19,146 bases of DNA, taken from Firmicutes bacterium UBA5420. GTDB lineage: Bacteria; Bacillota; Limnochordia; Darwinibacteriales; Darwinibacteriaceae. The notes beneath the pieces are model-generated. The model saw nothing but the letters and a program-made list of their open reading frames with translations. It was not told the DNA's origin and did not search any database. The position numbers and the translations under genes were made by a program. This document shows, piece after piece, positions 7,123-14,909 of the stretch. Every line of letters starts with the position of its first letter. Position 1 is the first letter of the stretch. The DNA lies in NCBI GenBank assembly GCA_002409455.1, contig DHNI01000137.1:1663-20808 (forward strand), written 5' to 3'.

Positions 7123-7692
7123 ATGAATAAAGCGATTACCATCGGTCTCATTGGACTCATGCTCTTTTTTGGAATTCAGCACACTAAGCAAAGTAAAACG
7201 ATGGAAGAAATGGTGGACTATCTAAGCTTCACCGGCACTATCACAGAAGTCAGGGATGGTGCGGTTTTGGTGCAAGAGAAGACAAACGAAGAAAATTTCA
7301 TGGTCTTCAATGTCTCTGAGCAGGTTCTGCTCATAGAGAATGCGACGCGAGACACAATTGAGCCCGATTCCTTTGCGGTAGGCCAGAAAGTTACTGCCTA
7401 TTATCCCGAGAATGCTCCCATGGCCCTAAGCTTTCCGGCCATTATGACTCCCGATGTGCTACTACTTCATTCTGGTGAAGACGTAGGTTTTGTCCATGTA
7501 GCTACATTTGATGAAACGCTCACGAGCAGTGATGGCAAGCTGAAGATTATCCTAGGTAGTGGAATGACCCTGGTGAACGCCCAAGGAAAACCCGTGACAA
7601 ATCTCGCTTATGAGACCCTGGTGGTTTTCTACACTACCTCTACCCGAAGTATTCCAGCCCAAACAACTCCAGAGAAAATCATTGTGCTCTAG
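7123..7692 (+). CDS. Exported or membrane-anchored protein with two similar beta-rich halves
   Basis: Protein of 189 aa. It starts with a hydrophobic signal or anchor (ITIGLIGLMLFFGIQ), then has two beta-strand-rich segments. The first (FTGTITEVRDGAVLVQ, then VGQKVTAYY) resembles the small OB/SH3-like module found in many Bacillota surface proteins near copper-amine-oxidase N-terminal-like domains. The second half repeats the layout (FDETLTSSDGKLKIIL, then ETLVVFYTTSTRSIPAQTTP). No catalytic motif is visible. The ATG at 7123 has GGAGG five bases upstream; the in-frame ATG at 7111 overlaps that site and has none of its own, so 7123 is chosen. It likely lies outside the cytoplasmic membrane. 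Function unknown; a domain-family match is tentative. Confidence 0.65.
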   Translation: MNKAITIGLIGLMLFFGIQHTKQSKTMEEMVDYLSFTGTITEVRDGAVLVQEKTNEENFMVFNVSEQVLLIENATRDTIEPDSFAVGQKVTAYYPENAPMALSFPAIMTPDVLLLHSGEDVGFVHVATFDETLTSSDGKLKIILGSGMTLVNAQGKPVTNLAYETLVVFYTTSTRSIPAQTTPEKIIVL

Positions 7693-7706
7693 CACTAAAG
7701 CAAGCA

Positions 7707-7753
7707 AAACGGTTAGTCAAGGCCTCCAAAAGTGGCCTATGATCTAACCGTTT
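7707..7753. terminator. Strong bidirectional intrinsic terminator between convergent units
   Basis: AAACGGTTAG (7707-7716) pairs with CTAACCGTTT (7744-7753), extended inside by TCA/TGA and AGGCC/GGCCT (7720-7724 with 7734-7738), around a nine-base loop. That is about 18 base pairs with two single-base bulges. T-rich tails follow on both strands (TTTCTTCT on plus; TTTTGCTTGCTTT on minus). It ends the plus-strand gene at 7692 and the eleven-gene minus-strand operon ending at 7766. Confidence 0.88.
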
Positions 7754-7765
7754 CTTCTATTCAGA

Positions 7766-9016
7766 CTAATTATCCCGCAACGCTTCAACTGGAGGCATTT
7801 TGGCTGCCTGTAATGCGGGGTAAAAGCCAAAGATTACTCCCATCATGAGTGCTAACACGAAGGACATCCATGCTGCGTTAGGATGTAAACCACCGATATC
7901 ACTAAGTCTCGGGTGGGTCATCTCTAGTAGCAACAGATTCATAAGGCGTTCTGTGGTAAAGTACGCCACAACGAGTCCAAGTACAGCACCAAAAGCGGAA
8001 AAAACAAAGGATTCGTTTAGCACCTGCCTAATGATTATACCCTTAGAAGCACCCAGCGCTTGTCTTAATCCAATTTCCCGCGTGCGTTCCACCACACTCA
8101 CCAGCATGATGCTTAAAATGCCGATGGCACTAATCAAAATCGCGATAAAGGCAAAAGCTCCTAGAAAAAGTGTAATGGTGCGGATTTGTTCGCTAAAAAA
8201 GCGGTTTAAATCCTGGAAATATTCGCCTCGAATGGACATCTGATCTAAGGAGCGATCAGCCAAGAGCACCTCAGCATCGGCAACGGCCTCGTAGACTTGG
8301 CCAGGCTTGGCTCGGATAACAATGCTCATGTATGTTGGTTCATAATCACCCTCGAAGGCCCAAGATGGTTGTGTAATACCCAAGGGGAAGATGAGATGGG
8401 CTGGGGACATAAAGAACTCTAAAAGGGGCGACTGAGACTTGTAGACCCCGATGATCTCAAATTCCATTCTTCCCCCTGTATAATCACCCAGTTCAATCAT
8501 CCTACCTACTGCTGATTGGCTTGGGAAAAGCTGGTTAGCGATTACTTCTGAAATTAGGACTACCCTATTTTGTTGCCTTTGATCCGCTGCGGTAAAAAAC
8601 TGCCCCTCTACAAGTTCAAGATCCATGCCTTGAGCGTAATCGGAAGTCGTTTCTGCACTCTGCGAGACACTATAGGCCACGCCATCCACCATGATTTTCA
8701 ACTGCCACTGCTCTTGATAGATAAAGGCCGAGTCAATGTACTCGCTCTCCAGGAGCCTTTCCAGATCACTTAAGCGCAGATTACTAGTAGTACTAATTCC
8801 CACTCCTCCCTCGAATTGCTCCTCCTTCGAAACGGAAATCTTAGCCAAAGAGTCCCCCAACGTCTGACTAATAGAATCTAGGCTTCCACTTGCTTGAAAA
8901 TTGAGCGATAAAATGATCGCCACAATCCACACACCCAACCCCATCTGCAAAATGGTTAGAAGGGAGCGCAAAGGTCTTTTTCTCATGATTCGTAGAGTAA
9001 ACTTTAACGTTTCCAA
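7766..9016 (-). CDS. FtsX/MacB-type ABC permease P4
   Basis: Inner-membrane permease (416 aa) of the mechanotransmission ABC class. It has one N-terminal membrane segment (residues ~16-38), a large extracytoplasmic MacB-type domain to ~residue 265, then three membrane segments. The FtsX-domain motif SVVERTREIGLRQALGAS follows the second segment, and the protein ends with the typical PALQAAKMPPVEALR. The start is TTG at 9016: GGGGAG lies eight bases upstream, and from there LETLKFTLRIMRKRPLRSLL aligns without gaps to P2 (MDTLRFTLRRISRKPLRSLL). The in-frame GTG at 9025 is too close to that site. It lies seven bases or so after P3 and is the last gene of the operon. With P3 it forms a pair paralogous to P2/P1. 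Cargo unknown. Confidence 0.87.
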   Translation of the reverse strand: METLKFTLRIMRKRPLRSLLTILQMGLGVWIVAIILSLNFQASGSLDSISQTLGDSLAKISVSKEEQFEGGVGISTTSNLRLSDLERLLESEYIDSAFIYQEQWQLKIMVDGVAYSVSQSAETTSDYAQGMDLELVEGQFFTAADQRQQNRVVLISEVIANQLFPSQSAVGRMIELGDYTGGRMEFEIIGVYKSQSPLLEFFMSPAHLIFPLGITQPSWAFEGDYEPTYMSIVIRAKPGQVYEAVADAEVLLADRSLDQMSIRGEYFQDLNRFFSEQIRTITLFLGAFAFIAILISAIGILSIMLVSVVERTREIGLRQALGASKGIIIRQVLNESFVFSAFGAVLGLVVAYFTTERLMNLLLLEMTHPRLSDIGGLHPNAAWMSFVLALMMGVIFGFYPALQAAKMPPVEALRDN

Positions 9017-9031
9017 CTCATCCACTCCCCT

Positions 9032-10318
9032 TTAATCCGTACGCAAAGCATCAACTGGATTCGTACGTGAGCCTAGGTACGCTGGGTAAATTCCAAAAAA
9101 GAGACTGACTGCAAAACCCATAATAACCCCTAAGAGTATTCTTGTTCCCAACATCCCTGCCATAAAGCCGCCAAGGGCCCGCTCTAAGATTTCGGCTAGG
9201 CCAAAGGAAAGCAAAATACCAACGCTAGAGCCCAGCATGCCTAAGGAAAATGCTTCCATCATGAATTGCCGGAAAACCAAACGCCGCGAACTACCCAGTG
9301 CCATGGAAAGCCCAACCGATTTTGTCCGCTTTAATACCCGCGCTAGCATTAGATTGAGGATGTTGATCATAGCAATCACTAATCCGATTGAGGCCAAGGC
9401 TCCTATCAGGAAAGCATATCGTTGCAATTGTTTCTGCGACTCCCTGAATTCTTCCAAAGAGCTACGTACAGCAATCTGATCGCCCCAGATCAATCTTGCT
9501 TCCGCATCGACACGCTCCATTGCGATCGCAATGTCTACTCCAATGTCAATACCGATGGAAAGGTTAGAAAAAGAACTTTGAATCCCACGGTAATAGGGCG
9601 AGGCAGTAATTGGTGCAAAAGCGGTACGGCCATCACGAAAGATGTATCCTTGATCCTCTTTGGGCGAACTCAAAACACCTATCACTGTGTAGTATGCCAT
9701 TTCCTCTGTGCTAGAACGGGTAAGGGGCACTACCTGGCCGAGCGGATCTCTATCTCCAAAGAGGTCTTGGGCTAGACCTTCTGAAATAACGAGCACCTCA
9801 CTTCCATCTTGCACATCTTTGGGTAGAAATAGATTTCCGCTCAGTAAGTCTGTACCTTGAAAGGAGAAGTATTGGGGCAAGGTTCCTGTGATATAGATTT
9901 GATTCGAATCGAACCAGTAGCCTCTAGGTTCATCGCTATCCTCTTCTTCAGGCAAAAGCGGAGTTGTCGCCATCCAGCTCATCTGAGTATAGACATGCAT
10001 AGTAGAAGGGAGACTTTGCTGCAACTCCTCTATCTCATCTAGCGTTGCACTCCAATCTGTAGTGTCCAAATCGTTGCCCAATAATGTTAAAGGTGCCCCA
10101 AGTCTCCTAGAGGCCTCTGCTTTGTCCATAATTTCCAGCGTGCGAAATTGAGCCATACTCTCAAGATCCGCATATTGATCTCCAACGGACAAAAACATGC
10201 CTAACACAGTGATGATGACTCCCACCCCTAGAGCAATGGCCACAATCACCAAAATTGATTCTAATAGTTGACGCTTCGAATGGCGCAAAGACCATTTGAC
10301 CTGATCCCACAATGACAA
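9032..10318 (-). CDS. FtsX/MacB-type ABC permease P3
   Basis: Inner-membrane permease of 428 aa: N-terminal membrane segment at ~residues 18-42, long extracytoplasmic domain to ~305, then three membrane segments. Its signature after the second segment, INILNLMLARVLKRTKSVGL followed by SMALGSSR, differs from the ERTREIGLR form of P2/P4 but closely matches P1. The C-terminus has the family motif YPAYLGSRTNPVDALRTD. The start is a TTG at 10318 with GGGGGTG five bases before it. It lies 11 bases after the full-length TolC-like gene. It probably heterodimerises with P4 over the shared ATPase. It also carries an extra acidic insert (LLPEEEDSDEPRGYW) in the outer domain. Confidence 0.87.
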   Translation of the reverse strand: MSLWDQVKWSLRHSKRQLLESILVIVAIALGVGVIITVLGMFLSVGDQYADLESMAQFRTLEIMDKAEASRRLGAPLTLLGNDLDTTDWSATLDEIEELQQSLPSTMHVYTQMSWMATTPLLPEEEDSDEPRGYWFDSNQIYITGTLPQYFSFQGTDLLSGNLFLPKDVQDGSEVLVISEGLAQDLFGDRDPLGQVVPLTRSSTEEMAYYTVIGVLSSPKEDQGYIFRDGRTAFAPITASPYYRGIQSSFSNLSIGIDIGVDIAIAMERVDAEARLIWGDQIAVRSSLEEFRESQKQLQRYAFLIGALASIGLVIAMINILNLMLARVLKRTKSVGLSMALGSSRRLVFRQFMMEAFSLGMLGSSVGILLSFGLAEILERALGGFMAGMLGTRILLGVIMGFAVSLFFGIYPAYLGSRTNPVDALRTD

Positions 10319-10329
10319 GCGAACACCCC

Positions 10330-11673
10330 CTACTTTATGACTTCATAAGCTACGACTTGTAAATCACGGCCACATAAGCTCCAAAGACTAAGGATGCCCT
10401 GGGCATACTGCATCGTTCCGTGGGCATAATCGATTGTTGCCTTTTGTAGTGCCAATTCTGCCTCTTGCACTTGCAGATTGGTGACCATACCTGCCTCATA
10501 CTGCCTGTGACGAAAACCTAGGTCGTCCTGGGCTTCTTCAAGATGCTCTGCCATGAGTTGCACCTGTTCAGAGAATGCCTTTACCTTTTGAATTGCTCCC
10601 CTTAGTTCACCGTGTAAGGCACTTTCCTGCATTTCTAAGGCATGTTCGGCCTGCGCCACCTTGAGCTCCAACTCCTCCAGAATAATGTTCCAGGGATACA
10701 ACGTCTTCGTAGCCGCAAGGCCCACATTCCAGCTCCAGGGATCAGCGCCAGTTAACTCTGGAGAAGACTGGTTGAGACGAATTCCACCACTCGCCTGAAC
10801 GTCCCAGCCTCTGGTTTTGCGCTCCAATTCAAGTTCATCACAAGCCCGAGACAGGTTAGCCTGAGCCTGGCGAAACTCGCTACTTGAGGTGAAGAGTTCT
10901 TCACGGAGCTCCTCTTCAACCAAGTCCACACGTAAATCCTCAATTTCTAAAATGGGATCATAGCCTGTAGTTGCTGGAGTACCTAGCATCGTGCCTAAGC
11001 TAAGCTGCAATTGCGCAAGTTCTTCTCGCATCAGAGCTAGTTTGGCCGTTTGTTCGCGCAGCTGTCGTCTGAGTTCTAGGTCATCGTAATCTGGAGTAAG
11101 GTGCGCTGCCTCAAGGGATGCCTCCAAATATCTTAGACGCCCTTCTTCATACTTTTTCAAATCAAGCTGCTGCCGCACCTGAACGAGCAGACCCACCATC
11201 TCGAGAATTAAGCTGTTAGCTTGCCTTTGCCTATTCTCCTCAGCGGTAGGTTCGCCACCACTTTTTTCTGCGAGGGCAAAAAACTCGTAGCCCAAATTCA
11301 GGCTCCCAGATGGCTTTACCGAAACACCCTCTTGATCCAGCCCAATTGTCACTGTACCTTTCAAGTCAAGGCTTTCACCTATGGGCATCGTTACAGTTAA
11401 ACTACCCGTTGGCCCTTGGAGCTGGCCATCTGTAATCCCTACCGGATTCGCGCCTGCTGTTATTTTTGGATGCTTTTCTAGCGTATCTCGCTTTTCCGAA
11501 AGCTCGTGTTCCCGTAAAAACAGAGCATGGCTAGTGTTTTGCTGAAAGGCAAGATCGAGAGCTTCTTCAAGGGTGATGGCTGTAAGTTCAGCCGCCCATC
11601 CCACTTGGAAGAATCCAAAAAACATGGCTAAAATCAAGATGCCTCCCAGACCTTTAAAGTGCTTAGTCTTCAT
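10330..11673 (-). CDS. TolC-family outer-membrane efflux protein with predicted barrel strands
   Basis: Exported protein of 447 aa: signal peptide MKTKHFKGLGGILILAMFFG through ~residue 27 (VGWA cut), then two TolC-type helical repeats (ITLEEALDLAFQQN at ~33; FTSSSEFRQAQANLSRACDE at ~261). Between helices lie two beta-rich stretches, ~68-133 (SLTVTMPIG, LDLKGTVTIGL, PSGSLNLGYEFF) and ~289-328 (WDVQASGGIRL, WSWNVGLAATKTLYPW). These fit the barrel-strand positions of TolC and suggest outer-membrane insertion. The ATG at 11673 has AGGTGA five bases before it and overlaps the preceding gene's stop by 11 bases; the in-frame GTG at 11682 overlaps the ribosome site. Expected role: exit duct for the adaptor and ABC pump encoded nearby. 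Confidence 0.85.
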   Translation of the reverse strand: MKTKHFKGLGGILILAMFFGFFQVGWAAELTAITLEEALDLAFQQNTSHALFLREHELSEKRDTLEKHPKITAGANPVGITDGQLQGPTGSLTVTMPIGESLDLKGTVTIGLDQEGVSVKPSGSLNLGYEFFALAEKSGGEPTAEENRQRQANSLILEMVGLLVQVRQQLDLKKYEEGRLRYLEASLEAAHLTPDYDDLELRRQLREQTAKLALMREELAQLQLSLGTMLGTPATTGYDPILEIEDLRVDLVEEELREELFTSSSEFRQAQANLSRACDELELERKTRGWDVQASGGIRLNQSSPELTGADPWSWNVGLAATKTLYPWNIILEELELKVAQAEHALEMQESALHGELRGAIQKVKAFSEQVQLMAEHLEEAQDDLGFRHRQYEAGMVTNLQVQEAELALQKATIDYAHGTMQYAQGILSLWSLCGRDLQVVAYEVIK

Positions 11674-12733
11674 GAGCTTCACCTAGTTCTTCATGCTTGC
11701 CAATGGCCTGCAGGAGCTTAATGCGAGCCAAAGCATAGCTGGATAGATCTGCATTATATTGCTCCTCAAGACCGGCTAGTTTTTCTTGCTGCGCCACAAT
11801 CTGGGCATTACTCAAGACACCAGCGGCATACTTACTTTCTTCAGCCTGCAAAGTCTGGCGCTCTAGCTTTATCGTCCGCTCAGCCATTTCCAGGTTATGA
11901 GCCTGGTTGAGTAGGGCGTAATATTCTCCGCGGATTTTAAAATAGAGAGCTTGCTCAGCTTGCTTAAGTCCAATTGTGGCCTTTTCTTCATTCACTAAAG
12001 CCTCTTCTAATTCTACCCTTGGCGTAAAGGGGCTTTGAGCCACTAAGACTGCTTCTTGCGCCTTTTGAACTTTCTCTTTGGCAGTAAGCATCCCAGGGTC
12101 TAGCTCTAGGGCTAGTTCATAACAGGTTTCTAAACTCAAAGTAAAAGGGACAAAACGAAGGAGAAACCTTTGCACAAGTATGAGCTTCTCATCTAGGGGC
12201 AAACCTAGCAGCTCATTAAATTGCATGCGCTTGGTTTCTAAGTCAACGATGGCTTTTTCATAGCGATGCTGGGCATCAAAAAGGCTGTTTTGCGCCCGTT
12301 CTATATCTAAGGAAGATAAAAGTCCCGCCTTGTATTTGTTTTCATCCATGATCAGCTGGCTTTCTGCACGTTCCCTAGCTATTTTAGCATTTTCCACCAT
12401 CGTCTCGCTCTCCAGTAGTTGTTGATAGCTGGTGCGGACAAGATCGGTAAGCTCCTGGCGTTTGTCGCCGTACACGTCCTTAGCTTTCTGCCATTCTTTC
12501 TCTGCCTCTACCAGCATCTCTTCATCGCCCACAATCTGGGCTCGGTCTAGTTTGGCTTTGGCGCCCTCCCAATCCAATGTAGCAATCTGGAAGTCTAGAT
12601 TATGTTCAAAAGCGATAGCCACCGCGTCTTGAACCTTAAGTTCTCGCGCCTCTAGCCTTGCCTGGACTGGGAATCCTAAGAACAGGCAAAGTAACAGAGC
12701 AATCATGAACGTTGGTTTTATGTTCCTAAGCAT
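11663..12733 (-). CDS. Short TolC-like helical protein lacking visible barrel strands
   Basis: Exported protein of 356 aa: signal peptide to ~residue 25 (GFPVQA), then two TolC-type helical repeats at ~31-180 and ~198-345. Each keeps the recognisable tail (KYKAGLLSSLDIERAQNSLF and KYAAGVLSNAQIVAQQEKL) and linker (LLGLPL). Where TolC proteins have a strand pair in each repeat, this one has only short turns (AQIVGDEEML at ~65-74; AQSPFTPRVELEE at ~232-244). It is about 100 residues shorter than usual. It may therefore be a periplasmic helical duct or spacer rather than an outer-membrane barrel. The ATG at 12733 has GGGGG seven bases upstream. It lies directly after the ATPase gene and overlaps the barrel-bearing TolC-like gene, so the two should be made together. 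Confidence 0.83.
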   Translation of the reverse strand: MLRNIKPTFMIALLLCLFLGFPVQARLEARELKVQDAVAIAFEHNLDFQIATLDWEGAKAKLDRAQIVGDEEMLVEAEKEWQKAKDVYGDKRQELTDLVRTSYQQLLESETMVENAKIARERAESQLIMDENKYKAGLLSSLDIERAQNSLFDAQHRYEKAIVDLETKRMQFNELLGLPLDEKLILVQRFLLRFVPFTLSLETCYELALELDPGMLTAKEKVQKAQEAVLVAQSPFTPRVELEEALVNEEKATIGLKQAEQALYFKIRGEYYALLNQAHNLEMAERTIKLERQTLQAEESKYAAGVLSNAQIVAQQEKLAGLEEQYNADLSSYALARIKLLQAIGKHEELGEAHED

Positions 12734-12748
12734 CTCAGTTCCCCCTTC

Positions 12749-13444
12749 CTAAGCTTCTTTTTTGATCTCAGCAATAGCCTGATCTTCGACAATGGCCCCG
12801 TCTCGAAGCTTAACCAAACGCTTTCCATAGGTACTTATGCCAGGATCATGGGTAACGATCACAATGGTGGTTCCTTGTTCATTCAGTTTTTGCAAAATGC
12901 CCATGATCTCTGCTCCTTGATCGGTGGCAAGATTACCTGTGGGCTCGTCAGCTAAAATCAAGGTAGGATTGTTGGCTAGAGCCCTAGCGATGGCTACCCT
13001 TTGCTGTTCTCCACCAGAAAGCTGTGTCGGCAGGTGCCTTAAACGATGGCCCATGCCCACATTGTTCAAGAGCTCCTCAGCTCGCTTTAGCCGTTCGGCT
13101 CTTGGTTTACCTGCATACATCAGAGGAACCATCACATTTTCCAGGGCACTTAATTCGGGAAACAGGTTATAGCTCTGAAATATGAAGCCGAAGTGACGAT
13201 TGCGAATCTGGGCTAGTTCTTTGTCCCGTAAACGGGTAATATCTACATCCTCCAAATAGTAGGCGCCGGAGCTGGGCTGATCTAAAACTCCCAAAACGTT
13301 CAGCAAGGTGGACTTACCCGAACCAGAAGGTCCCATGATAGATAGAAATTCGCCCCTTTGGACGCCGAGGTGAATGTCGTCTAGTGCCCGAATCTCCACA
13401 TCACCCATGAAATATTCCTTGCTGATTCCCTCTAACCTAATCAC
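12749..13444 (-). CDS. LolD/MacB-type ABC ATPase
   Basis: Cytoplasmic ATPase of 231 aa. Walker A GPSGSGKST at residues 38-46, Q-loop Gln90 (FQSYNLFP), signature LSGGEQ at 142-147, Walker B LILADEP at 162-168 and switch His199 (VTHDP) are all intact. The family (LolD, FtsE and the MacB nucleotide-binding domain) powers FtsX-fold permeases that push substrates or lipoproteins outward rather than through a channel. The GTG start overlaps the stop of the adaptor gene as GTGA. It is the only ATPase gene in the operon, which encodes four permeases, so it presumably serves both permease pairs. Confidence 0.93.
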   Translation of the reverse strand: MIRLEGISKEYFMGDVEIRALDDIHLGVQRGEFLSIMGPSGSGKSTLLNVLGVLDQPSSGAYYLEDVDITRLRDKELAQIRNRHFGFIFQSYNLFPELSALENVMVPLMYAGKPRAERLKRAEELLNNVGMGHRLRHLPTQLSGGEQQRVAIARALANNPTLILADEPTGNLATDQGAEIMGILQKLNEQGTTIVIVTHDPGISTYGKRLVKLRDGAIVEDQAIAEIKKEA

Positions 13445-14748
13445 AACGCATGCCCTCCTTCAGGCAAGATTTGAATTTCATCAAAATGTCTAAAGGCGTC
13501 ATAAGAGCTGATGATCACTTGTTCACCCAGCTCTAAACCACGCACTATTTGCACCGCATTACCCTGCAAAAGACCAAACTGCACATCTCGCTTGCGGGCT
13601 TGATCGCCATCAATTACATACACAAAAAGTTGCTGCCCGCTTGTTAAGTAGGCTCCCCGGGGAAGAAAAAGACTGTCTTCATGTAGCTGCAAATGAATAC
13701 TAGCCGTCACTTGACTATTGGGCCTAAGGTGTGAAACCTCCTCTAGAAAATCTACCCTCACCAAGACTGTGGGCCCATCTGTGCCCTGTTTTGCTTGAGG
13801 GGCAATATAAGAGACTTCACCTTGATATTCTGTTTGTCCCAAATTAAGATCTACCTTAGTACCAATACCAAAACGCTCTGTTTGGCCGGGAGCGACTTGA
13901 AGTTCCACCACTTGGCTTGTTAAATCAGCCAGTTCACCTAGGTCTTGATGGGCTGTGACAATGCGATTTGTGGGGATCTTCAAGGAAAGAATCCGCCCCG
14001 TAAAGTTTGCTGTCACAGTAAAGCTATCAATCTTCTCCTGAGCCTTGGCAAGCTTCTCTTCATTAATCGTGATCGTTTTCACGATCGCTGCTTGATCCGC
14101 TTCATGTTTGCGGCTCAAAAGCTCTAGTTCGCGCTCGCTTTGGGCTATTCTGCGCTCGGCTGTCTCCACATTTTGTTCGGCCTTCTCAAGCTCGACTCTC
14201 GGGATGGAACCATAACCGTAGAGTATCTTTTGTAACTCTAGTTGATCCTCCGCTTGCTTTAACTGCTCTTTAGCATCAAGGACTTTGACACGCTCCGCTT
14301 CCATCTCCAGCTCGTGGTCAATTCCCAGTTGGGCAAGTTTTGCCCTGGCTTCCCCAAGTTCTGTCTCGGCAGCGTTTCTCTCAGCGATAGCTTCCTCAGA
14401 ATACAAGCGCAAAAGGGCCTGGCCTTCCTCCACATCCTGTCCCTCTTGAACCAACACTTCTTCGATTGTTCCTGCGATCTTGGGTTCAATCAACACTACC
14501 TGTTTAGGAATGATCGTCCCCCTCACCGAGAGGGTCTCCAAAAAGTCCTGCGTCCCCACGGGGGCATAGGTGTAAAAATTAAGAATGAAGCTTTCTTGTT
14601 TAGGCATGAAGAAATAGTAGGCTCCATAGGCAATGAGGCCGATGGCTATTACTGTGAAGATAATGAGGCTCAGTTGTTTTTTGGCCCCGGATGACCTATG
14701 CTTCTTCTGCTGCTTCCGGAGCCGTTCTGGCACAATCGGTTCGTTCAT
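13441..14748 (-). CDS. HlyD/MacA-type periplasmic adaptor (membrane fusion protein)
   Basis: Protein of 435 aa linking an inner-membrane ABC transporter to a TolC-type duct. It has a basic cytoplasmic tail, one membrane anchor at ~27-48 (LSLIIFTVIAIGLIAYGAYYFF) and no lipobox. The lipoyl-like half-motif (EPKIAGTIEEVLVQEGQDV, ~85-105) is followed by a long coiled-coil hairpin (~115-240) with a tip around YGYGSIPRVELEKAE. The lipoyl domain then closes (ANFTGRILSLKIP), and beta-barrel and membrane-proximal domains follow. The start is the ATG at 14748 with GGGGGT six bases upstream; the GTG at 14769 precedes that site. It overlaps the ATPase gene by four bases. The long hairpin suits docking on a TolC tip, in line with two TolC-like genes downstream. 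Confidence 0.92.
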   Translation of the reverse strand: MNEPIVPERLRKQQKKHRSSGAKKQLSLIIFTVIAIGLIAYGAYYFFMPKQESFILNFYTYAPVGTQDFLETLSVRGTIIPKQVVLIEPKIAGTIEEVLVQEGQDVEEGQALLRLYSEEAIAERNAAETELGEARAKLAQLGIDHELEMEAERVKVLDAKEQLKQAEDQLELQKILYGYGSIPRVELEKAEQNVETAERRIAQSERELELLSRKHEADQAAIVKTITINEEKLAKAQEKIDSFTVTANFTGRILSLKIPTNRIVTAHQDLGELADLTSQVVELQVAPGQTERFGIGTKVDLNLGQTEYQGEVSYIAPQAKQGTDGPTVLVRVDFLEEVSHLRPNSQVTASIHLQLHEDSLFLPRGAYLTSGQQLFVYVIDGDQARKRDVQFGLLQGNAVQIVRGLELGEQVIISSYDAFRHFDEIQILPEGGHAL

Positions 14749-14909
14749 ATTTTGACCCCCTTGGTACACACCGTCTGAAAAGAGGTTACCCTCCCGAGTG
14801 TTTTCTCGAAAATGCTAGCCTTTCCTGTTGTGAATTGCTGGGTACTAAAAAGACCTACCATTTACTACTCTTCCATGGACTTGCGATGTTTCCTGCACAA
14901 CGCATCATT
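14749..14909 (-). promoter_or_regulatory. 161-bp leader inside the operon, upstream of the adaptor gene
   Basis: This is the only sizeable gap in the operon. Read on the minus strand it holds, near its 5' end, a 29-base element (14897-14869: TGCAGG, eight bases, CAAG, two bases, CATGGAAGA) also found upstream of the sigma gene. GTTGTG there and CACAAC about 60 bases on could pair. Closer to the gene are a CGAG/CTCG hairpin and a small GAGG-GTAA-CCTC hairpin followed by TTTT (14793-14778). I see no sigma-A promoter. It could hold a second promoter read by the ECF sigma factor, an attenuator, or a processing site; none is proven. Confidence 0.45.

Noticed and set aside
9422..9775. 117-codon plus-strand open frame
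   Set aside because: It lies wholly inside the P3 permease gene on the opposite strand, has no ribosome site, and its product has an irregular, cysteine-rich make-up unlike a real protein.
14314..14694. 126-codon plus-strand open frame opposite the adaptor gene
   Set aside because: It is antisense to the well-supported coiled-coil coding region, with no promoter or ribosome site and no recognisable domain.
14778..14793. GAGG-GTAA-CCTC hairpin plus TTTT as a true terminator inside the operon
   Set aside because: The stem is only four strong pairs and the T-run is four bases, too weak to call a terminator without transcript data.
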